Assembly: GCF_004027225.2 (NCBI RefSeq)
Contig: NC_044288.2
Location: 18,176,744 to 18,240,743 of the forward strand
Origin: Strigops habroptila
Taxonomy: Eukaryota; Chordata; Aves; Psittaciformes; Psittacidae
DNA: 64,000 bases
Reading direction: 5' to 3'
Below, in pieces: positions 1 to 12,379 of this stretch; the first letter of the stretch is position 1; each line of letters begins with the position of its first letter. The position numbers and the translations under genes were made by a program. Below the pieces are notes generated by a model, which saw only the letters and a program-made list of their open reading frames with translations, did no database searches and was not told where the DNA came from.

Positions 1-3000
1 GTTCTCTGCCATGGCTTCATGGTATTTTGTAATCCCATGAGCAGTAATAACCAGTTCAACAAAACTGAACCTTCATTAAATCCACAAAACACATGGCAGG
101 AGCATGCTCAGGGGTTTTTGCCAGCAGTGGACCTAAAAGACAGGAAACCAAGGTAAGTTGAAGTGCAGATCAAAACATGCAATAGCACAGAGCTTGTGAA
201 GGTGTCTCCTCCTTCTAGACACAGATTATCAAGCAAGTGCCTCCCTGATCCACATCACATACAGGGAGACACCAAATGGCAGAGGCTGCACTTCCCCTCT
301 GATGGACTGTCCGGAGAGATCTGTCTTTGTTTCCTTTGAGAACAGCTAGTTCTTCTCCGCAATGATCCTGCATTGTAAGTTTGGAGATATTATTTCTGGT
401 GTGTCCCCTCTGCTCGTGTCTGCAATTTGGATGCAACCTCTGGCTCAGAAAGACCTTCAGCTGCTGATTGCCAGAACTGGGAGTGCCTCTGAGGGAAGGG
501 TTCGTGCACGTTTTGTTCTGCTGCTTATTATCTCTCCATGATCATCCTCAGTTGGTCACAGCTGGAGGCAGAACACTGGTCAAGCTGGACTTTTGCTCTG
601 AGCAGTTTAGTTCTGTGTTTTCCTAAGAGATGTTTAATTTCCCACAGAAGAAAATTAGTCTCTTAATTAAGAGACCATAAGGAGGCTGTTTGACAAGGCA
701 GAGCCTGAGGTTTTTTTTTCTTTTGGTTAGGCAGTGCGTTGAGTACAAAGGAGGCCATGCAGCTAGGCTGTGAGGAAGCAGAGGGGACCTGACAGATGAA
801 AGGTCCATTTCTGAAAGGTGTGAGGAACTTCTCAAAGGTCTGACGGTTTGCCCAGCTATACGTATTTTACCAACTAATGCTGAGCTTTTGCAACACTTGT
901 CCCTTGAATTCTTGCTCTGAGAACTGGCAAGTTTCTCCCTAGGGGTGGAGAAGGATCAAGAAGAGGCTGCAGAAGCAACAGCTTGTTTGCAGAGGGCCTG
1001 TGACCCAGCCACTGTGCCACCGCTGAGTGCCCACAGGGCAAAGAGGATAAAACCTCTGGGATTTACCATCCAGTGTGTCAACAACCTGCTGAGTAGGAAT
1101 TGTGTATCCATGTTATGGTAACTTCTATCACAATGGAGATGCTGAGACCTCTCTCACTTAGCATGTTGCCTTTAGCCCTTCATTTGCTGTGTTGGAAAGA
1201 GTCCAGTTAGGAATGAGGAGGGACGGACTCTGAGCCCCCCTGTACAAATCCCCTGGGAAGCCTCCAAATAAAGGGAAGCCAACTGAGCTCAGAGGGAAGG
1301 AAAAAATAATTGAGCATTGTGATTACTGAGCTCCAGGCGTGACCTCTGTCCTGCTCTGCATATCTGTGGTCAATCCTTGGTATCTTCTGCTTTGGGAAGA
1401 CTGTGGGGTCACAGCTGAGTGGGACCTCCAAGAGGGGATGGTGGATGCTTGCCTTCTGCACAGCCTGAAATGTCCTGATCGCTCTGTCACCACCCACTGT
1501 TCCTCTTCTTCTTAGAAAGCAAGTACCTTGTTGTGGGAGCAGGGAAGGAGAAATGGCGGCTTTATTGCTTGAAACAATAAGTACCACATCCTGCTTCATG
1601 TAGTAAAAACTGGTTTGCCCTCTTCCAGAGCTGCTTCATATGCGCTCAGGTTCACAACAGTTCAGCCTCATCAAAAGCAGCCGAGTGCTTACGTGCAAAA
1701 TCATTTCATAGTGGGAACACAAGCAGAAATTCAAGGGGATGGACTGACAGCCAGTTGAGATCAATATGAACTGTAGTGGGGAAAACTGCAAGGAAGGAAT
1801 TAACATTGCATTACAGTGTAGGGAAAGAGGGTAGTAGGACCACGTGTACTCCAGACCTCCAGTTTACAGGTGTGTTGCAATACTGGTGATGCTGATCTTG
1901 CGGATAGTGGCTGACGTGAGAAAACATCCAGCAAATTACCAGAACTTGCAGGCTTGGGCTAGACTGGGGTGTGAATACAGACGTTTCTGGTGTGGATATC
2001 CAGGTGATATGGCCATGAATATGAACTTGAGTGCATGTCTACCTGCTGCTGATGGCATACACATGATGGCCTTGCCTTGGTATCATTTAATACCAACACA
2101 CACATCATATTCTGAGTTTAATTAGTGAATTCTAATTCAGATCTAAACCAAAAAAACCTGCCAAGACAAATTTTATTTGCATGGTCTTCCTACTCATTCT
2201 CCTTTTAATGCCAAAAATCACTGGATACTGCCCCACCCATTTGAATTAAAAAAATACGCAAACATTTTACTGTTTCATCACTGCATTATTGGGTCTCCAG
2301 GACCCACACAAGTTTTAAGACATGAAAGAATGTCTTCCTGACATTTCCAGAGTACATTATTCACTGTTGCACCAGACATACAAGTGGTAACGTGGCAAAG
2401 AAGTGTCCTGGTTGGTTCTGTTCCCAACAGTGACACTGTTCTTAAGCAATCCACTCAAAAGAATTCTCCTGATCCAGTTCTCCCACCTGGAAAGTGTGTA
2501 AATAAGCCAGGGGTCTGTGATGATGAATTGACTCTCTTCGAAGGTTTCCCCATGGAACCGAATCATTGCATGACAGATTCCTGAGACCAGGAGGCTGTGA
2601 AAAAGCCTGAGATCTCACAAAACATGGCCAATGTCTCTGACAAATGGCCAGATCCTGCTGTCCTGCTCTGACAGCAGCAAATGAAAACAAATGCAAAGGC
2701 TAATGCCTGGAAGAGCGCGTTACCCTGGGTACACTGGAGTGCTCTCACTTTCTTCTTGCCGGGGCTGGAACAGTGCCGAGCCGACAGGACTTCGCTGCCT
2801 GGTTCAGCAGCTTCAAAGCCTGTTGGTATTTCCTTTGAGTCATCTTGGTGAAGAAGCTGATAAAGTTGGGCCAAGACTCTGCGTGATGTTAGTGCCTCTC
2901 TGTATCTGCCTGGGAGTGCTGATCTCCCTAGGGCACTGTTACTGGCGCCCACCGGGGCCTGAGGCAGGGCTGGAGCTTTGGCTATTGTTCCTGCTGTGTA

Positions 3001-5134
3001 CAAACACAGTTCTATGTGTATTAGCTCCTTTTGGAAAAAGCTCTGTAGAAAAGGTCATGCCAACAGGAACCAGTTGAAGAACAGACCTCACACAGTGGTT
3101 GGGGTGAGGATGTTGCAAGCCCCATATCCCACAGCTTTCCAAACGTCCTCAGGTCCCTCCATGATGTTTCATGCTCCAAGAGAAGGTCTAATGCACATTT
3201 CTGACACTCCGAAGATGTGGGATCCCGAGTGTGCTCTTAGCACAGGCACTGTACAGGCACCCTGCAGCAATCCAGCAGCAGTGGAGCATGGAGCCAGGAC
3301 TCTTATCAACCAAAGAGCAAGCTGCAGTAATACAGGTGTATGTGAATGGAAGCTTTCTTCGAGGGATGGTTAAAATTAGGAAGTACATCCTAGTCTTGGA
3401 GTCAGTCTCCAATTTTTAGCCCAAACACTGGGGAAACAGTTTGAGCCAGGACAACCTTCTGTGATTGTTCTGGTGCCTGGTTTTAGGAATTAATTTCTCA
3501 TTGCCAGTCCTGGGCCTGCCTGTGGCACATTGTCCTCACAGACAGACTCACTAGAGCTGAACTCATCAAGAATTCAGGAGCAGTTAAGATGGGATTTACT
3601 AGGATTTTCACAGAGAACAGACCAAGATGCAGTCTGACCCATCACTGCCTCCTCTCAGCTGCTAATAAAGGTGCTGTTTCCAAAGGCCAAGATGTCCAAA
3701 GGCTCTGACTGACCACACATGCAATAAAAAGCCAGAATAACCTCAGTGGGGCTCTGCAATGTGCTGCAATTCCTTTGCCAATGCAGAAGAAGCTCTTTGA
3801 AAATTAAGAGATTCTAATTTGCTCTTTTTTTTCCCCTTTTAACTCTCAAAATTAATCCTTGCCAATCTCTAGCTATAAAGCAGTTTGATTTCGAGCCTCG
3901 CCTTATTCCTTGCAGCTGACTTGGTTGCTGAACTGTTGCTGTGTGGCACTGATGGAGCTTGCAGAGCTGCCATCCTCTGGGGATGTGCTGGGATCATCAC
4001 GAGGTCAGGAAGACTGCTAAACACTGATTCCTCAATAGACTTGGCTTTGCCACTGGCTTCAGTGCCAGCACAGTGAGGCCAAAGCTGCCTGGAAAATCCC
4101 ACTGCCAAAGTGAAATGTAGTAAGCAGCATATGAAGGTCTGCTACCTGGCTGATTCACCTTTGAGGACTTTTAAAGACGATTTAGTAGACCCTGTCTGAA
4201 CAAGTCAATTTATGTGTGCAAAACACCCTGGTAAAGCTTTTGAGTTTTATCCCTGTGCCTAAATCATGTTCTGATTTTGGTGGAATTTCATTGGTTTTAC
4301 AGCAAGAAACATGCTTTGTGCTGTGGTTAATGTAGCAGGGACGGAGCTATGACTTTGCTCTTTAGCAAAGGGTTAGTTAAAAGACATAAAGGGAAGCTGG
4401 AAGAGCAACAGCTTCCAAGGGGGATGGATGGGGTCATTTCCACCAGTCACTTCCAACTTTCCCTGTGATTCCCCGAAGTTCTTCCAAGACAAACAAACCC
4501 CTGTTTGCCGAGGCTTTCCCAATCCTCCCTCTGACACCAGAACTCTCTTTAGTGGAGACAAATTCCCTGAAGCTGTTTGCAGCAACTGCTGCCTAATGAC
4601 TATCATGCTGCCAGTTCCTTACAGATTACTTCAAGATGCTGAGAGATCCTGCCTGTCTAATCCAATTGGCTTCACTTTGGATGCCTATGAGAGATGAAGT
4701 TGAACAAAATAAATGTAAACCAAAGCAAACCTCTGCTGCACACTGCTGAGGAATACTGCTTGTCATGTAAAGGTCAAGTGCTGTCAGAGTGCTGCTAAAT
4801 CACAGCATTTTCTTTCTTCTGCATCTGAGAAACAAACTGAAACAATAGGGCAGACCTGCAGTTGGAAGAGATGCAGATTCCATGTGGGGCTGGAGCGGGC
4901 TGTGGCTTCCCCACTATCAATGGGTGCTCTGGGCCATGTGGCTGGGCAGCCCATCACCACTTCTGCAGTGGGAGAGAACCTTAGAGGGCACACACATAGC
5001 ATCTGGGATATGGGGCTCAGAGGCTCTGCTCTGCTACCAATTTCCTGATGTCAACCTGATCTCAACCTATCCATATTTTATCTTCTTTTGGGTTAAAACC
5101 AAAGAGCATTGATACTGTTTCTCTCCTTCTGCAG
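1..5134. other. Intergenic DNA, no gene recognised
   Basis: Unique-looking vertebrate intergenic sequence. Open frames here are short (at most about 146 codons), overlap on both strands, and give proteins without recognisable domains or conserved composition, so I treat them as chance. I see no CR1 tail, LTR or tandem array in this stretch. It ends at a strong splice-acceptor-like pyrimidine tract (5112-5134), discussed as a finding. Confidence 0.6.
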
Positions 5135-8100
5135 GGAGCAGTGAGGACCTTAAGAGGTGCCTCATATGCTGTGGGCCTTGTAAGTCCTGTAGACAGACAT
5201 CAGTTCAAACTCACGTCAAACATTTTATACGGTGACAAGCAAAGAGATAGAGCTTTGTGTCTGCTATGGAGAGGTCATCACAAAATTATGTATCGCTTTG
5301 AACAGTGCCAGAAATTCTCTTCAGTTTTATTTCTGCAGCGAGGGGCTTTGTTTACGTCAGCATGTATAAACCTTAAGGAATCTTCAGACACTCTGCACCA
5401 GGCTGGAAGCTTGCTACAAAATCCTGGGATGAGGCTAATATTGTCCAGTGTCCTGGCCAAATGTACTGTACAAACCCTGGAGTTTTCTGCACGTTCAAAC
5501 CGTATCCAGACTAGTTTAAAATGTTCAAAATCTAGGAGACATGGAAACAGGAACAATCTACAACATTGGTGGAAAATCCATTCTGCACAAGGAGAAATTC
5601 ATCATGTGTTCCCAGATGTCACCACCAAATAACAGAGGAGAAAACCTGCAGAAGCTCCTTGTTTGTCTCTGTGTCTTCAGTCTTAATAACCCTATTGAAG
5701 ATGCTGTCATAAACACTGATTCCTGGTCTCACCTTTCCTTAGTCTGGAAGAGGAAAAACAGAAATATGGTGTATAAAGGTCCTTGACACTGAAGTGACAC
5801 TTTATTTTCTTATAATCTGAATAGTTACAAAGTCTTGTATAGATATTCTTCTAATTTGACTTCAGTTGAAGAAAAATAAAGAAATCCAGAAAGCACCTCT
5901 CACCAGAAAGAATATTCTCTGGAGGCACATGAAGAAGGATGTCAAGGAGGTGTTCATATAGTTGAACAAAATTATACTTCCACAGAGTGTATGAAAACTT
6001 ATTCCATGTGCACTGCATACCTGAAACAGGAGGAAACAATCTCATTTCTGTGATTTGTTCACAAAGCTGTTACCATCTCCTTTAATACAGGCTTTGGACA
6101 GAGGAGGTCAGCACTAATAATCATCTACATGTCGGTCACATACAGTCTTATCATAATCAGGCATCAGTAATGCCTTTTTAATCTTGCCTTTACATGGAAA
6201 ACAAACCTATGCTTGCCATATAGAATAGACCTCATCTTAGTGTTCCAGTTTTAACCCTTCTCTGGTTTGTGTCTAAAGTAGGAAGTACCCAGTTTTTATA
6301 GATTCACCTTTCAGATTATGGAATGCGCCTCGTGGCCCTGAGAAACCTATTCAGTTTTGCTTTTCTTGCTGCAAACAAGAACTGATATCATCCCTACTGT
6401 AATGGAGTTTTTTCCTCTCTGTTAAGTTAGTGCTTTGTCTTCTTCAGGAACAGTAGGGATGTATCGGAAAGGTTCTTCCTTTGCATTTTGCAATACACAG
6501 CAGCCCTCATTACCTGTAACCACAGAGCCCAATTAGCATTTCACCATGTTACTCCAAGTTATAACTTCAAAATGTTATAAGATTTAGGATGCAACAGCAG
6601 TTTCTCAGTACACTGCACAACCACAAGCTCATTTCAGTGCTTGCAAATACAAATTTGCACTGGATGCAGAATATAGATTTCATGTTGTTTTCTTATTAAA
6701 ACAGTTTTGGACTGTGGACCTTAATACCCTATATGGTCAGATATGAAGACAATTCACTACTAGGAGCACTGCCAGCTCCTGGTAGTGAACAGATGAATGT
6801 CCTAATCATTCCTCTGCTGCAGTGTATTCCATCCCTTGAAAATGGAGTACAGTATGGAAAGTCAAAAGGGTGAGTTGAATTTCAGTCCTTCTACCCTAAG
6901 GATGTCACGAGTTTCAAATTCAGATTATAACTCTGAATTATACTAAGTGTAACGCCAAGTTGAGCTCTGCTGTGATGTGGGATTCTATGAATATTCCTAG
7001 GACACTAACTAGAAATACATCTTTTCATACTGTATGACAAGAATCTGTAATAGGATCCAACATGGATAACCTTTACTGAGGCAGAGAGAACACATATTCC
7101 ATATTCCATATGGAATAGCAAGAACATGAGCTGCATAACAGGCAAACAGAAGCTTGAATGGTTTATGAATTTAGGTGTTGAGTGGGCACTAACAAATTAA
7201 TCTAATTATTAGACAACCCTGGCTTGCCAACACTGAAAAAATTCCCTCTAATTGCACATTGCTCTTTTCCTCTCATGCCACCTTTTCCTCTGCCTGCACC
7301 TGCTTTGGCTTCAAGCACTGAAGAAGAATCAGATCAAAACTGAGATGAGGGCACCAGCAAAGGACCTGCTCATTCCAAGCATGAAGGCCCTGCTGCCACT
7401 GTTACAGCCCACTGCAACTTAGACATGCTCAAACACGCAGGACTGTAGTTTGTTCACATTGTTTATGTGAACAAATGGTAGCTCTGTATCAAGCAGCCTC
7501 TTCCAGACAAGTTTTTGTTGGTCACAGCTTTAGGGAGAGAAGCTGTGAGCAAACAAACACTGTTTTTGAAACGAGTCATCAAGCACAACAGATTATGCAC
7601 AGGCACGTGCACACCCCTCCAGCGTGTCCAGAGGCTGCCTGGTAAACACCAGTGCCATTTGTGAGCTGCCAAAGTTCTGGCTTGTATCCATGCTGTGCTA
7701 TATGTGTCGTCGATGGTGACATGTGTCTTCAGTACACAGGGTTCCTGCTCTGGCTTGCATGCATTTAGAGACAGAGACAAATGATGGAGCCTGTGACAGT
7801 GTGGAGAAAAATAAATGAACCTTCAATCTGAAAGGAAGAAAACCCCCCACAAAAAAGAGCTGCTACTATCTTGGAATTACGTGAAAACATTTCTTCAGCA
7901 GCTATTTAGTTTCTTCCTCTTTCTTTGTCTACTCCACCAGCATGTTTTAAAGTTTATTACAGTATTCAATAGGCTGTTGGGAGCATATCAGCAAGTCTCT
8001 AGAAGGGACTCAGTAGAGGGTCTTTGGTCCATGCTAAGGCAAATTTTACAAGTGCTTCCCTTCTCTCCTGAAGCACTGCAGGGATAATAAAAGCTCTTTC

Positions 8101-11100
8101 TTCCCTACGCTGCTACTAGAGACGGTGCATTATAATTTTACTTGACACAATTCTGAGTCATCTCCATGCTCAGAGGCTTTCCTTGCTGAATAGAGGAGGT
8201 TCATTAGCCGTTAGCATACACAGCAGCTACTCCAGTCCAGCCACCCAGGCTGTGGTGCTTAACACCCTCAATCATTTCATTTGCCTCTTCAGACCAAATT
8301 ACTGAAACTCCACATTAATAAAACTGGTGCTGACCCTTGGGCGGATTCCTTATTTTCCTAAACCTTGTCTCTTTATATTCCAGATCCTGGCTATTCTGAA
8401 AGACATTACTTCCAATAATGGCCCCTTAGGGCAACTGATTGCCCTGTTTAGTTCTCCTCTGACACCCTGAACTATAAAAGCAAAACAGGTTCTAATAACA
8501 TCTCCCAGCCATGCTAAGCATGCTGCCAAAAGAGCAGTGTCGCATGATAATTTGGGTGCAGGCAGATACATTTTTGCTTACATTAAGGCATTGAGACATG
8601 AAGAAGTGGATGGGTGAACTGAGTGAGCAGTTGTTGGCCTGAGGCTCTCTCCCTTTCTGCCCACTTCCTTTTATATCTGGGTTTTCCCTGCCTAATCAGA
8701 TAATGGAACCTGTTTGCATGAGTGAGTCAACAGTGCGCCCACATGTTCCTTTCAAGGTGGGAGACAAGCAGCAGATGGGGGAGTGTAGAAGAAAACATTT
8801 CTTCCTGGGGAATAAGAATTCAGGAAATCTTCCCAGCAGTACTACAGAGTCATGGCAGCCTCCACCAAACCCATCTGTTTTCATCTCTTCTTGATCCAGG
8901 CAAACCTCATGCTGAAGAGGCTTCAGCACAAGAACGAACCAGCCACCACATTTGCATGTCTTTGCCCTTTGTCTCTGTTCTTTCCGTGATGTACCAGACC
9001 TTTGCCCCAGCTCATGATGGCATATTTATGAAGGACAGTGACCTACTCAATTCAACCCTTGAAAGACCTATGATGCTGTTGTGGCAAACCACAACTAAAA
9101 ACAAACTTTGAAAATAATAATAATAGTAAAAAAAGGGTAAAAAACCCTTCCCTAATCCTTCTGTCTTGGCAGAACTTAAAAACATGCTTTAATGCATGAC
9201 TCAGTCCTTAGGCATCTCCATACATCCTCTTTTTCTTCTAACCACCAGCATGATGATTAGAAACCTGTTTGGTCTGTACTTTGCCATGGCCTGCCAGTAC
9301 CAGGGGCTGGTCCCTGTGTGCCACCCTGCAGAGAGGGTGCTGTGCGTGGTTGTCATCTCCTCTCTTTAGGCCATGAGCTGATAAGTACTGGTCACAACGG
9401 CACTAAAAGGGCTTTAGCTCCTCCTCTGGCTTTACAAACTGCTGTGCCAGGTGAAAGCGAGCTTGAGAGAGTTGTCCAAAGCTGAGGTTTCCTTGGGTGC
9501 TATCAATCTATCTGCTGTGCAGAGATAAAGGATGCTGCCAGTGTGCACTTCTCCCCATGTCCGGCTCCTAGTGTCTTCTCCCTGTGTGTCAGACGAGCCC
9601 CACTCAAACCAAAGGCAATCCCGCCATGTGAAATAGTCTTTAAGAGAAGCAAATCGGACTCACTACCTTCCGCTGTCAGCCAGCAGCAGCAATGGGCTGA
9701 GCTATCCATGATTCAGCTCTGCAGTTGACACTAGATCCTTTTCTTCTCCTGTTACCGGGGAGAGCTCCCCTGACAGCAGAACAAGCAACCACCCTTTGCT
9801 GAACAGCTGCACAAATGGAAGCTGTCAGCAGCATCCCAGACCATCGAGGAACCCTGGCTGCCAAAAGGCCATTCAGAAACCTGTGGTTTTTAATTTGCAA
9901 CAGGAGCTGCACACTCCTTTTTTCCCCCCCTCGGGTGAAGGAACAATGCCGTGTCCTTATCAGCAGAAACATGTGCTAGGGAGTGGTCCAAAAGTGACTG
10001 ACGCAAGGCTCTCTTCTGTGAAGTGCTTTGTCGTATTCCCAGATGAAGTATGTTTACATCCAGTTAAATCTTTTGAGCTTTTATCAGTGGTTGTATATAT
10101 AGATGTGAGTAAGAAAACAGTGATGGACACAGTGGTGAAAAAAATGCCACAAGGCTCTTGCATTCCTTATTCCAAAGCAAACGTTACGTGGCAGATGACT
10201 AGTCATATTTGTGCTGTGCTACTAAATATAATAACTATAGGAAGTATACACTTCCCTAGCCAGTGTCCTAGAAGCAGGAGTAGATACCTTCTATCAGTAT
10301 TCAGTAATAGCAGAGACAGGAAGCTCCAGAGATGCACAGACCCTTTATAGGTGAAGAACAAATTACTTGGCTCCACTGACAACTCAGATAAATTCAGTAG
10401 TGCTTCCACCAGTAGGATGAAGCATTGAATATGTGCCATTTCTTTCCACTCTTGGGAGTGTTTCTAAGATCGCAGGTCCCAGTGCACATTGCAGATGTCT
10501 GCCAGGTATTACAGCTGCTCAGAGCAAAACAGAGTTGGGATTATTGACCCTCAACCTCAATCACCTGCTCCTCAGTCTGGCTCAGCTGCATTGCTGGCAG
10601 CCAGACACCGTCATTCACATCCTCACACCCTGCAGCTCTGCCAGAGCCTTGAGTCCCAGAGTGGTTTGTGACACAACCAAATTGGGCATTTTGGTGGGAA
10701 GCTTCAAGACCATCACTGCTGCCCCACTACCAGGCTGATAATGTGTCCCCAGAACTGAGGGGCTGGTGCCTTCCTTGCTTGATACCGCTGCCATGTGTCC
10801 CTGGTGTCCAGGGTTTTCCTGGGAGAAGGTGAAGCTCTTTCCTTCTCCAGCCTTGCTGAAAATTAGTTCAGCAGGAGTTCAGGGAAAATCCAGGACATGC
10901 AGGGAACCCTCTGCCTAGAAGGCATCTTTTGAGACCACTAGCATTTTACCTGTTCCTCCACTGCATAACTGGTGGCAGTGGTGCCTTTCAGTCCTTTTTC
11001 CTGCCCCTGCTCCATGGCTCTCCCAGCACCCTGGCTGTGTGTTAGCCTGTGCACTGACACCAGCTTTGAAGTCACCTTCGGTGGCAGAGGAGCAGGAAGC

Positions 11101-12303
11101 TGGGAATTAACGGGTGCATTTCTTGTGAGGGGATAATCACGTGCACAGATCAGATAGCCCTCCCACACGCCAGAGCTACTAATGAGCTGTTTCCCCTGTG
11201 GCTTTTGAAGGACTCATAACCAAGTTCCTGCCCTATTCCGTTTCCCAGCAGTGACTATGGCAGCTGTCTGACAGAGGTCTTCTGTCAGAAACCTTTAACT
11301 TCTTGCCCTCTCCTGTGGCTGCCCTTCTTGATCCTGGGCACAGATGGCATGTTGGGTCCCCCATCTCCGAGCCCTGCATGGTTTTGGGGCTCAGCATGTG
11401 GGATCTGCTCTGTAGCACAGCCTCTCCTGATCCCACTCCAGCGCTGGGTCCCAGCACATCCATGTGGACCCATCCCAACCATCCTGCTTCCCCAGGCCAG
11501 AGCTCACCCTGAATGGCCACCCCCACCACTCAGCTACCTTCCTTTCTTAAAGGGTTGGACTATTTAGTTGCAATTAGTATCTACATAATGAATAGCTAAG
11601 CAACAAGCTTGTTTTTCATCAAGGCAGTGCTAAACAGCTATCATGTACGTTTCATTTTGCCAAGTAAATGTGTCAGTGGAAAGTAGGTGAGTAAAATGAA
11701 GCTTTTGTCTTTATGGCATACAGGAGACACTGTGCATGGAGTGGAATTGTTTGAAGGTGGTTTGGGTGTCACATAGCAGCATTGTATTCTTGGGTCTAAT
11801 CTGAAGGCATCAATGGAAATTGTGATCTGAAACAATACGCCGGGAAAAGATCTGCATATGAAGAAACCTAAACCTCAGTAGGACTCTGCTGTAGTCCTGA
11901 TGATGGACTTGAATGTGCAGGAGAGGGGCCTCTGAAGCGGCTATGAATGAGGTGTTGCAGCATGTAAAGGACACAGCAAAGGGGTTTCAGACTCTGTGCT
12001 CAGCCACAATGTTGTCTTCTGTTTTGCCTTTTTGGGGTTCAATATGAGGCAGCTGCTTCCTGACACAGGCTCCCCTTTGAAAGACTTTAGCTTCAGAGAA
12101 GAAGTGACCAGGCATGAAAGAGCCAAGAGCTGGGTCTCACAGGGCTGATCCAGACGCCTTTGTTCCTGCCCCCACAGCGAAGCTCCTGTGAGCTGGGGTC
12201 TCCCACATTTCCCACAAAATCTGCTAACTTCACTTATAGTGATAATAATAACACAGACTGTGAGGGTTGTTTAATTAATGAGCTTCAAATTCTTGGGGGA
12301 AAA
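5135..12303. other. Intergenic DNA, AT-rich in its first third
   Basis: No coding sequence supported. From about 5.8 to 7.4 kb the sequence is AT-rich and almost free of open frames. It includes a perfect 16-bp palindrome at 7102-7117. Between 7.5 and 12.3 kb there are only short overlapping frames on both strands with no recognisable products; the longest (9796-10350, 184 codons) has no domain I know. No mobile element is recognisable. Confidence 0.55.
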
Positions 12304-12379
12304 GAAAGGTTCAGTGACTTGGCTGGCGAAGTGAGTGATGGAGCCAGGACCCACGACCTCCTGGTCCCACAGTCGCTCT
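12304..12379 (-). mobile_element. MIR-type SINE relic (minus strand)
   Basis: Read on the plus strand, the segment follows the reverse complement of the tRNA-derived part of MIR-family SINEs: a GAAAGGTTCAGTGACTTG block, then GATGGAGCCAGGACCCACGA (B-box-like region), then CTCCTGGTCCCACAG and GCTCT. The order and spacing of these blocks fit the family, with the divergence expected of a very old amniote copy. The AT-rich sequence just upstream (12240-12300) may be the rest of the element but is too decayed to call. The call is by pattern memory, not alignment. Confidence 0.5.

Noticed and set aside
9796..10350. 184-codon ORF upstream of ADRB2
   Set aside because: I looked for HTR4 or other receptor motifs and found none; composition looks random.
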